In this document: positions 11,039 through 20,700 of the stretch, in pieces
Layout: each line of letters opens with the position of its first letter
Position numbering within the stretch: position 1 is the stretch's first letter
Assembly: GCA_029817715.1 (NCBI GenBank)
Contig: JARUPY010000290.1
Coordinates: 4,154,001-4,218,000, forward strand
DNA from: Melastoma dodecandrum
Taxonomy: Eukaryota; Streptophyta; Magnoliopsida; Myrtales; Melastomataceae
Direction of reading: 5' to 3'
DNA: 64,000 nt
Translations under genes and position numbers: made by a program
Notes under the pieces: generated by a model
Database searches by the model: none
What the model saw: the letters and a program-made list of their open reading frames with translations, nothing else
What the model was told of the DNA's origin: nothing

Positions 11039-13834
11039 TGTAATACCCCAAATTTTTCCATTAAATTTCTTTCATTTTGTTTTCTTTAAATGAATATTTT
11101 TTTTAAGCAAAAAATTAACAAAACCCATTCAAAATGAAGACCTAGCCCATATACATAGACATGGGCCTCTAATTTCTTTAATGACATGGTCAAAGCCCAT
11201 TCAAAATTTATTTTTTCTTTTATTAATTAAAAAATGACGAAATTGTTAATAAAAAAAACCAAATCATTTGCATTAAATCATTACGATAATGTTTAGCTGA
11301 TTCATTAACTCCCCAAAAAATTATTACATTCCTTATTTAAAAATCCTTCCTTGTCTCATCAGAGGAAGAACCTGGACACAATTTCTCTAACCCTTTGAAC
11401 ATTCTTATCACCTTTCAGACGATCCCCATAAAAAAAAATCAGAGATTCTCTGGAGGATCTCTAAAATCCTCGGAGCCAAAGCATCCCTTTTTTTAGACAA
11501 TCAGACGTCTCACTCCCGGAGGTTGATCCTCCCAGAGACGTCCCTCCTTCTCTCAAACACGATCCATCCCTCTGAAAAAAATCAGAGGCCGGCCCCCTTC
11601 AGAGAATTCTCCAGCGAATTCCACCTCTCCTTCTGGAGAATCGGAGACAAATTCCTCCACATACAACTGTAGGGCTACTTCTCCCGACATACACACAGAA
11701 ACCGGAGCCAAGGACTCATTCTCTCCAGTTCTGACGAGCCAAAGCCTCCCGACCAACCTACTAAACGGACTCCACGACGTCCTTCTTCCTCCTCGGGCCA
11801 TCTCAGGGCGAGGCTACCCCTCGGTGAGTTTTCGATTTTTTTTGTATATATATATATATTCATTCAGCCCGTCTTTTTATTTAGATCATGACTGACCATC
11901 TTTTACATTTGTTGAACTCATCGCATGTGATGTGGGGAACGCGAAACTGAGTCCCGACGGAGCAGCTTAGCCTCGACCAGAATGCAAGGGAGTCAGTCCG
12001 CGGGTAATAAGTTTCACGTCCATTGTTGGAATCAGATAAAATCTGATTGTATCGGTCTTTTATCCTGTTAACATGATTGTGATTAAATTTTAGCCAATTT
12101 GGTTGAGTTTTCCTTTACTTTTGACTAATTATACATGGGTTCTGTATGCTGGAATAACGAATTACAAAAAACGTATGTGTTTGATCTGATCTATTTCTAT
12201 TCTTCAGACTATACTTTCATTATAAAATTAATTTTTATATAAAATACGTTTAATGATCTTTGTTTTGATATATTATGCACGAATTTATCATTTTTATATT
12301 TCAAGTTATGATTTTTTGAATATTAACCATATTTCTGCCATGTTTTCAGTACTATGTATGATAAACTATTTTGTTTTAAACTTTACACATGTTCAAAAAT
12401 TTTGAAATTTTAATATGTTATTTCTTATATGGCTAAAAAGACATATAATTTTATTTTACTTAATTTTGATGTCTTCTGATTAAAATATGCTTAAAACAAT
12501 TTCGACATGTGATCTGAACCGTTTTCAACAATTTTGTTTTGGTAAAATCGATTTTATTTATTGAATCCATTTCCTGTAAAATTTTTCAAACATGATCTCC
12601 CCTAAGTTAAGCATCTTTTAACACTGGTTTTGCTTCATTTGGATTTCTGGATCAAAAGTTACATATTTTTGTTTATGTGGTCTGCAATCAGATCGCTCGT
12701 CGGGTCAGACCCAATTTCGTAAAATTTTCTACCATGTTGAGTTTAATATCTTAATTCCAAAATTTGATATTTCATGTTTTTATTAGGTTAAGAATATATT
12801 TTTATAATTTTATGATTTTTAGAACCCGTTTGCATATTTTTTGACATTTTTCTTTAACATTGCATCATGGAGTTATTTTGGGCTCTTTGATTGTTTTATT
12901 ATTGGGCTTGCAGGTACCCGTAGACCATCAATGTCGTTGATCAACTTCAACACACCTAAAAGGAGTCCCTGTAGACGGTGCTCAAGACATGATGACATGC
13001 GGAGTCCGACCGCGGTGGGAGCTTCACAAAAGCGGCCCCAACTGACGAGCTTAGCCGATGACATGCCATCCCGGCCGAGCCTCAGGTACATGAGGGAGGT
13101 GCGGGCCTCCTAAGGTTCTTTTATTTCCACATGTAACGGGCCGTGGGCCCAAGTGCATAGGCCCACGGTCACCATCCTTCCCCGCCCCCTTTGATCTCAA
13201 TAATTGTCTGTGCTTGTCCGCATGCCTTAGGCCCATAGGTTTATTGTCGCATGTTGTTTGCTATCAACAAACATGAGTTCGGGTCCAAAGCCTGAATCGG
13301 GTCCAACGCCCGTAAAACATTGACATGAGTCCGGAGTCATGCCCAGATCGGGTCCAACGCCCGTTAAACAAAAGCAAATCTTTTGGAGCAAACGCCGCCT
13401 CCCTTTTCGCATGTTGGAATGTAAGAGTTAGTAACTAGGAATCCCCGAACCAACTGTTTTTTTCCGACATAAACAGCTTTTATAAATAAAGTCGGTGGCG
13501 ACTCCGTTTAGTTTACCTAGGTTAAACAACAACAACATTTTTACGGAGCCATTTTGGATGGGTAACGGCGACACGAGCCGCTCCCGATTCCTCCTGAAAG
13601 TTCCTTCTTCGGATCATGCTCCGCCTTTCGCCCGCCGCCTCTTAGGAAAACAGAGACGGTCGGCGAGGGCCCGAGCAGGCCCAGTTAGGAACCCAGGGAG
13701 GGATCACCCAATTCCCTTCCGCAGCGTCCGACGCTCGAGTCGTGACGTCGACCGGTTGGGCCTTGGGGAGCGGGCCCGGATCCTCGGGTCGTCCGGACCG
13801 CCTCGCGCGTGCTAGGTCGGAAGGCGCGCGTACA
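11039..13834 (+). repeat. Right (3') LTR of the Ogre-like element
   Basis: 2796 bases, nearly identical to the left LTR, with a handful of substitutions and small indels (for example a shorter A run near 11250). It ends in TACA and is followed by the duplicated target GCGCC. Confidence 0.93.
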
Positions 13835-14030
13835 GCGCCCCTCGGACACTTGGAAGAAAAATTTCCAAGTGCCAGGGAGGGTGTTTTATTTCCTAAAGGG
13901 GCGGGTTCTCAAAACCCGCCCCTTTCCTATGCCATCAGGAGCGGGTTCTCAAAACCCGCCCCTTTCCTACGCCCATCAGGGGCGCGTTCCCAAAACCCGC
14001 CCCTTTCCTAGTTTTTTAAAACCCGCCCCC
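13835..14030. repeat. Right half of the palindrome cluster, ~41-bp tandem units
   Basis: Palindromes at 13898-13922, 13938-13962 and 13979-14003 start 40-41 bases apart and are linked by CCCTTTCCTANGCCATCAGG. The first has perfect 10-base arms GGGGCGGGTT / AACCCGCCCC around CTCAA. A fourth, half-size copy follows near 14011-14030. A separate hairpin with ACTTGGAA / TTCCAAGT arms lies near 13848-13870. Removing the retrotransposon joins this to the left half at the GCGCC target site, so both halves were one locus. Confidence 0.8.
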
Positions 14031-14214
14031 CACCCGACTAAACCAGTCGGGTTCTTTTTCTTCCCGAGGACACTCGAAACCCTACCTCCTCCGAACTCCG
14101 TCCGCGCCGTCCCGTCTCCGTCCCTCCCGCCTCCCCCTCCCACCCGTCCGTCCTTCCCGCCTCCCCTTCCCACCCGTCGTACTCCTTCCGTCTGTTGTAA
14201 GTGTCATTTATGTT

Positions 14215-14480
14215 TTGTTGATTTTAGGGTGATTTTGATGTTGGTTTATTTGTAAATTAGGGTTAGGTGAATTTAGGGTTAGTTGAATTTAGGGATTTTT
14301 GAAATTATGGTTAGTTGAATATAGGGAATTTTAAAATTAGGGTTAGTTAAATTTAGGGATATTTAAAATTAGGGTTATTTGATTTTAAATTAGGGTTATT
14401 TGATTTTAGTATTGTTTGATTCGAGTGTTATTTCATTATTGTGTTATTTGATTAGTGAGTTATTTCAATTTAGGGAATAA
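14215..14480. repeat. Degenerate telomere-like TTTAGGG tract
   Basis: AATTTAGGG, AAATTAGGGTTAG and related phrases recur roughly every 15-25 bases, about a dozen times, separated by TTGAATATA/TTTGATTTTA filler. The core matches the plant telomere heptamer TTTAGGG but the copies are scattered and diverged. It lies in the leader of the MULE transposase frame, just downstream of a pyrimidine-rich stretch (14080-14190). Confidence 0.6.
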
Positions 14481-14566
14481 TTGTACTTTTATAAAATAAT
14501 TGTAGGTATTTGGAAGTTGAAAGAAGTCGTTATTCTTAGACATCGTAAGTATTATCTTACGTTTTA

Positions 14567-16933
14567 ATGTCGTACGTACATTTACTGTTGTATGGAAATG
14601 GGAAGGTTATTCATAGCAGTGAAGGAGTTGGTTATAATAGGGGTTCGCTGAAACGTTTAAAGGTATCGGGTGATATCGATTATGTGCAATTGGAAAGGGT
14701 TATCTGTAAGGCAATGAGATTGAATGAAGGAAGTAGATTGGAAATATGTCATAGATATCCTGTTCCTTCGTATGCCGCATCTGGCATTAAGTTTGTGTTA
14801 GTACCTATTGGTGATGAAGATGATGTGAGATTGTTGTGCGAATTTGCTATGTGCAATGGCGATCGCATTCAAGAAATATATGTTACATCAGTTTCTGTTT
14901 ATTATGGCAATGAAGAGAGGGCGGAAAGTTCTAGAAGTATGCATGGTCATAATGTGGGGAATGAGATCATAGGAATAAATGTGAATGAGGGGAGCTTTCA
15001 TGTTGTGAATGTGGGTGAAAATTGTCGTCGCTTGAGTCCGTTGATCGAAGGATGTAGCCGTTATGATGGTAATGATGGGGATGGGGATAATGAGGAGGAA
15101 GATGATAATGAGGAGGATGATGAACACGATGGGGATGATGATAACGATGGGGATGGTGCTGAATATGATGATTATGAAGATGGTGATCCGTTTGAATGTT
15201 TAGAACGTGACTTAGGCGATCAAGGAGAGACAGACGAAATGATGTATCGGCAATATGAGAATGATATCGTTGAGTCTATAGTGAATTCTGATAATGACGT
15301 CGATACTGATGAGGAAATGTTTAACGGAGTTGATTTGAAAGACGATGAAGAACGGATGAATGTCAGTGCTAATGATGCTGGTCCGTCTAGAAAGAGGTTG
15401 GAGAAACCTCTACCTTTCTATCTTGATAGTGGCGATACTGGGAAGGTGATTGTGGAGGAGGACGATGATGTTACGATTACGGACGATCCTGAATCTGTGG
15501 TTGAATTTCGTAAAGGGATGATGTTCAAAAATAAGAAGGAACTCATTAAGACGGTGAACACATTCTGCATAAAGAACCATTACAATTATGATATCGTCGA
15601 GACGGATAAGATTAAGTGGGCCGTGATTTGTTCTGAGAGTGGGGGTGGTTGCAAGTGGAGATTACGCGGGAGGCAACATTCTTGTGATCATGAGTTTGAA
15701 ATAACAATTGTTGGTGAGCCACATACATGTTTAAATGCAGTGCTTACTCAAGATCATCCTCGGATTGATTGTAACTTCATGGCTCCATACTTTCGGACCT
15801 TTGTGAAGGAATCTCCAGAAGTGAAAGTTTCGTTCCTACGGAATGTAATGAATGAGAGATTCGGGTACGAAGTTAGTAGGAGACGTGTATGGGATGCAAA
15901 GAGGAATGCAATTTCACTTGAATACGGTGATTGGGATGAATCCTACAATGAGTTGCCGCATCTTCTTAATGCAATTCGAATTGCCAATCCCGGAACAATT
16001 GTTGATTGGGGTGAATGTTGTAATGTTGGGGTAGTGGAGGAATTTTACTTCCAGAAAGTGTTTTGGGCGTTCGGTCAATGTATTCAAGCATTTATGCATT
16101 GTCGGCCGGTGGTGAGCATTGATGACACTTTTCTATATGGTAAGTACAAGCATAAATTGTTAATTGCATGTTCAATGGACGGAGAGAACCATATTGTGCC
16201 GCTTGCTTTTGCTTTGGTTGATGAAGAAAGCTACGACTCATGGAGTTGGTTCCTAAGATGTCGGAAGGGGTATGTTGTCGGTGGTAGGATGGGAGATGTA
16301 TGTTTAATTTCCGATAGACATTCTGGAATTCAAGCGGCCGTGAATGATCCCCAGGTTGGTTGGACTCCTCCGTTTGCGCATTGGCGCTGCTTTTGTCTTA
16401 GACATGTTGCAAGCAATTTCAATGCGAGGTACAAAAATGTAGTATGTAAGAGGAAGTTGGTAGCCGCAGGGAGGAAATCAATGACTTTGAAGTATAACAA
16501 CATGATGAGAAACTTGTTTCAAACATTGCCAGAAGCTGGCGAATTTTTCGCGGAGATGAGTGCAGAACAGTGGACTTTGAGCGCAGATGGATTTTATAGA
16601 TACGGTCTTATGACTACGAATTTGAGCGAGAGTTACAATTCCGTTATCAGAGGTGCCAGAAATCTTCCGGTTTCTGCTTTGGTCAGAAAAGTATGGTATA
16701 ATTGCGTTTCATATTGGATTGCTCGACGTGATGATGCAGACTCTGCATTACAAATTGGCGAACGTTTCACTAGTGTTTGTCAAACGAGGTTATGCAAAGC
16801 CATGGAGAAAGCCAAACGATACGAAGTCGTTCTTCTCGATCGACAGGAGGGTAGATTTGACGTCAAAACTAAAGGAAGACATCGTGTCAAATATGTATTT
16901 CTCCAAAATCGGAGATACAGCTGTAAGAAGTAA
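14567..16933 (+). CDS. MULE (MuDR-type) transposase, C-terminus broken
   Basis: Long open frame of 788 codons. Residues 1-110 form the N-terminal MULE region, followed by a very acidic stretch (about 170-215) rich in Asp and Glu. A MuDR DNA-binding domain lies around 310-385 with a C/H pattern ending GEPHTC. The DDE catalytic domain follows: Asp519 (in SIDDTFLYGKY), Asp583 (ISDRH) and Glu688 (NLSESYNS). The frame ends just after RRYSCKK, the first Cys of a SWIM zinc finger. The remaining Cys/His pattern can be read in another frame to about 17100, so a stop at 16931-16933 plus a one-base shift broke it. This is an old transposon gene or a domesticated fragment; the long open frame argues against great age. 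I found no terminal inverted repeats. Confidence 0.88.
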   Translation: MSYVHLLLYGNGKVIHSSEGVGYNRGSLKRLKVSGDIDYVQLERVICKAMRLNEGSRLEICHRYPVPSYAASGIKFVLVPIGDEDDVRLLCEFAMCNGDRIQEIYVTSVSVYYGNEERAESSRSMHGHNVGNEIIGINVNEGSFHVVNVGENCRRLSPLIEGCSRYDGNDGDGDNEEEDDNEEDDEHDGDDDNDGDGAEYDDYEDGDPFECLERDLGDQGETDEMMYRQYENDIVESIVNSDNDVDTDEEMFNGVDLKDDEERMNVSANDAGPSRKRLEKPLPFYLDSGDTGKVIVEEDDDVTITDDPESVVEFRKGMMFKNKKELIKTVNTFCIKNHYNYDIVETDKIKWAVICSESGGGCKWRLRGRQHSCDHEFEITIVGEPHTCLNAVLTQDHPRIDCNFMAPYFRTFVKESPEVKVSFLRNVMNERFGYEVSRRRVWDAKRNAISLEYGDWDESYNELPHLLNAIRIANPGTIVDWGECCNVGVVEEFYFQKVFWAFGQCIQAFMHCRPVVSIDDTFLYGKYKHKLLIACSMDGENHIVPLAFALVDEESYDSWSWFLRCRKGYVVGGRMGDVCLISDRHSGIQAAVNDPQVGWTPPFAHWRCFCLRHVASNFNARYKNVVCKRKLVAAGRKSMTLKYNNMMRNLFQTLPEAGEFFAEMSAEQWTLSADGFYRYGLMTTNLSESYNSVIRGARNLPVSALVRKVWYNCVSYWIARRDDADSALQIGERFTSVCQTRLCKAMEKAKRYEVVLLDRQEGRFDVKTKGRHRVKYVFLQNRRYSCKK

Positions 16934-17724
16934 TATTTCGCATACCTTGTTCTCATGCGTTGGCATGTTATACATTCTTACATATTGATCATACGGCTGT
17001 CATTAGTCGATTCTACTCATTCGAGTGTCAGAAGGCCGTATATGCTTCTCGGTGGCATTTGCTGCTCGCCCTATCAAAACTTCAATTTAAAGGAACGTGG
17101 GTTTAGAATTCTGATTTCTTGCCATTAACTCTTAAAATCTAAATTAAGGAGTGAAGTAAAAGAAATTAGATTTCCAAATCACTTTATAAAATTCAATTCT
17201 GTTTAATAAAATTTTAAATTTTTCCTTTCTAACGAACATAAATTGGGTTACTTGTTCGAGTGTCATTTTGTCGGAAGGTTTTGCAAAAGGGGGAATTCGC
17301 ACGTGGGAACAGGGGGAACCCGGCGTAGCTCCATCTTTGCCTCTCTCTTCCCTTACCCGAGAGAGACTCCCTTCCCCCCTTTACCTCAATCGCGTCTACA
17401 CCCCCCCCTTCCTGGCCCTGTCGTGGTCCGTCCTCCAATCGAAAGAAACCCCTCCCAATTCTCCTTCTCCCATCCTTAACCCTCCCTTTGATCTCCGGTC
17501 GGGGGATTGGATTGCATCTCCTGTCAGGGTTCCCCCCCTGTCTCTTAGGGTTTCCGATTTGGGGCGGGATGTGACCGTTTCCTTAGGGTTCTTTGTCTCC
17601 TCTATTCCCCGTCCCAACCCCACCTAACGCTACCTCTCCTTTTGGGATTTTGATTCGAGGCGTTCGATCGCAGGGGACCGACCGCCACGCTCCCCGGGGT
17701 GTACTGATCGGTGCGGCTCGGGAG
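16934..17724 (+). promoter_or_regulatory. Transposase tail, then HAC1 promoter and 5' leader
   Basis: Up to about 17100 the sequence still encodes the out-of-frame remainder of the transposase SWIM region. A G-box CACGTG is at 17300-17305, followed by a CT-rich leader (17335-17640) typical of plant 5' untranslated regions. An ATG at 17593 is in frame with the HAC1 start but is followed by unconserved sequence; the start at 17725 was chosen because it gives the family N-terminus. Confidence 0.5.
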
Positions 17725-20700
17725 ATGCACGTTCAGGCCGACATGTCTGGTCATTTATCGGGCCAGACCGCTACTCAGTTGCCCGGGCTCCCCCAGCAGA
17801 ATGGCCCCCAGCATCTGGTCGGCAGTGCCGGCGCTTCCCATGGTCTTAATTCCGGTTTCATCTCGGATTCCGAACTTCATGGTGCCCGTTCTTTTATGCA
17901 AGAGAGGATGTACGCCCTTCTCTTTATGAATAATCCATTTGTCTATTTTTTTTTTAACTTCCCGCTTTGCTTTTCTTTTCGTGATCGCGTTCGATGGTTA
18001 TCTGCAGCTTTCGGCTTTTGGCCCATCGACATCAGCAACCCATCAATGAGTCTCAAATGCAGAAGTTCAAGGACATCGTCAAACGCCTGGAGGAGGGTTT
18101 ATTTAAATCCGCTCAAACGAAGGTCTGTCCAATTTCAGTTTTTTCCCAACTTGTTCCTGCCTTACCCCCCCTCCCTTCCTTCTGGAGGTCAATTTAGAAC
18201 TTCTTCTCCGTTTATGTTTTAATCTGTTGGCGTTTGAAGCTCTGTGGATCTCATGGATGTTATCTTGGATGGATTAGATTCTCATGGGCTCGTTCATTTT
18301 GCATGATTTGAGAATTTAAGTGAAGCTTTTGTTGACGACTGGATGCTTCAATGTGTTACTATCGCTGGTGCAGGAAGAGTATATTAACACGGTTACTTTA
18401 GAGTCTCGGTTGCATGCCTTGATCAAGCGTTCCTCCCTCAGCAATCGACATCCACCCAATCCTTCCTCTGTTACAACTATGATGCCGACTCCAGGCATGT
18501 CTCTGGGTGCCAATTCGAATCCGTTGTCTTCCTCATCGATGGATGCCTCCATGAATTCTGTTGCCGGAGGTAATATCATGCAGCCTGCCAATTCTAATCC
18601 CAGCAGTCTTTTGTCAAGTTCTGTGATGCAGAACAGCTCCTACAGCCATGCTGATGGTAATCCGGTTATTGATCTTTCTTTCATCTTCCTCTCGGTGATA
18701 TGATGGCTCCATCCTTTGTTCTTTTTTGAAAGATAAAATTCTGGTGCAGGTATGCTTTCCAATAACTTCCAGCAAACACCAGCAAACTTTTCCACAGCTT
18801 CTAGTGGGAATGTTATGCCTTCGGTCAAAGTTCAGAGAATGAACAGCCAAATGATTCCTACTCCGGGGTTCAATAATACCAGCAGTAGTCACTCTTACGT
18901 AAATACGGACACTTCAAGTAGTGGTGGGAGGATGTCCATGCCTGACTCAGGGGCCGTTATGCAGGAGCAGAATCAAAAGCTGCATGTCAACAATAACAAT
19001 GGTCGTTTGTTGCAAAGCCTTGGCAATCAGAACAGTGGCTTGGGTAGGTCTAATTTGCCCCAGAAATCTTATGGTTTCTCAAATGGGGCATTAAATGGTG
19101 GTTTGGGAGCAATAGGGAGCGGTATACAACTTCCAAATGTGCCTAACAACTCTGGAAGCTTTTTGCCAAATTCTCATTACATGGCTTCTCCAAAGTCCTT
19201 GCAGAATCAAGTTGAGCAATATCAACGGCCCTCGGTTCAGGGTATGTGTTGAGTTATATATTCGTCCTTTGATGTGAAAAACTTACTCCTGCCCTTTCAA
19301 AGAAAGGGGAGGAGAAAATATGCTTATATGTGTTGGTATATGTCAAACATTTCACGTGCTGATACGTCATTGCTTTCGCATTGTCCTCTTCTCATCAGAT
19401 TTGGCTTCATCTTAATAAATAGTAGGTTTGATTTTCAGGTGATGGCTATGTAAGTGGCACTGATGCTGCCGGATCTGGAAATTTATTTGGTATTGGAGCC
19501 CAGGGTGGATCGATAACAAGTGCCCATAGTGCAAGCACGGTCAACTTGCAACCTCTTTCAAAAACAAAGGGTCATCCTGCTTCAAGTCAATCTAATTATT
19601 ATGTATCCCAGCAACCTGCACACCTGAAACCTCAATCAGTTGATCAAATGGAAAAGTTGGATTTCCAATCTTCAGTATCTTCAAGGGAGAACCTTATGCA
19701 GTCTAATCACAACCAGCAAGTTTACTCGCAGCACCAGCAGTTCTCTCCACAGTTTCAGCAAATCCAACCCAGTCAGCAGCACCATCATGTATTACATGAT
19801 GATGTATACGGCCTTTCCCAGGCAATATCCGATGTGGGTCACCAGATGAAGCGTGAGCCCGGTGTTGAGCATCTTAAGGATATCATCCAAGAGCGGGTCT
19901 CTGAAGGTCTCAATTTGCCTGAATTTCAAGATCATTTTCAGCAGAACTTGGAAGATCATGCTAAGGTCCAACTTTATCCTAATTCATTTATCGAGCACAA
20001 CGACTGCGGGGCATCACTTCAGAGTACTCGGCCTCATTTGTTGAAACAGCAGCAACTAGTGAGAGTTTCACAAACTGAGCTGAATGGTGTGCCTGCTAGG
20101 GTTCAATCCGAATCAATTCTTCATGGTCAATGGCATTCACAGTCAAAGGATGGGACTGACATCTTGGGGACCAAGTTAATTGAGCAGAAACTCCATGACG
20201 ACTTTAAAAAGAGAATTTCTCCGCAAGATGATGCTCAGAGTGACAATATTTTGGATGGATCATATGTTAGTCCGGTTATCCCGTCCAGGGGGAGAACAGA
20301 ATCCATGAACTTAGGCACTGGTGCCTTCACCTGTAGAAATGCAAATCGTGAGCGCCAGTTTAAAAACCAGCAGAAATGGCTTTTATTTTTACGGCATGCT
20401 CGTCGATGTGCAGCTCCGGAGGGGAAGTGCCAAGAAATCAATTGCATTACTGTACAGAAATTGTGCAAACACATGGAAAGCTGCAATGTGTTGCAGTGTC
20501 CCTATCCTCGATGTCATCATACCAAGATATTGATTAATCATCACAAACATTGTAAGGATACAGGTTGCCCTGTTTGCGTGCCTGTAAGGAATTATTTGCA
20601 GGCACAATTTAAGGCCTACCGTTGTGGGGATTATTCTCCTAATATTTCTAACAGCAGCAGCAGACCATGTAAGCCACAGGATGTTGGGGACAACTCTGTT

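Larger units (their letters stand above)
2298..13834. mobile_element. Non-autonomous LTR retrotransposon, Ogre/Tat-like (11.5 kb)
   Basis: Two nearly identical direct repeats of about 2.8 kb (2298-5095 and 11039-13834) both start TGTAATACCCC and end GCGCGTACA, the canonical TG...CA form. The element is bounded by the 5-base duplication GCGCC (2293-2297 and 13835-13839). Seven bases after the left LTR is a primer-binding site TGGCGACTCCGCTGGGGA, the tRNA-Arg type known from Ogre elements of the Ty3/gypsy Tat lineage. A purine-rich tract precedes the right LTR. The order of these sites implies plus-strand polarity. The 5.9-kb interior has no recognisable gag, protease, reverse transcriptase or integrase, so mobility would need proteins from elsewhere. 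The few differences between the LTRs suggest a fairly recent insertion; I did not count them exactly. Confidence 0.92.

Noticed and set aside
13898..14003. Evenly spaced palindromic repeats looking like a small CRISPR array
   Set aside because: Plant nuclear context, only three units, and the linkers between repeats are nearly identical rather than unique spacers.
13809..14255. 148-codon frame across the palindromes
   Set aside because: It translates tandem palindromes and a pyrimidine-rich tract and resembles no protein.
17593..17724. Upstream in-frame ATG as the HAC1 start
   Set aside because: The extra 44 residues are unconserved, whereas the start at 17725 gives the family-like [10 protein letters not shown]-terminus.
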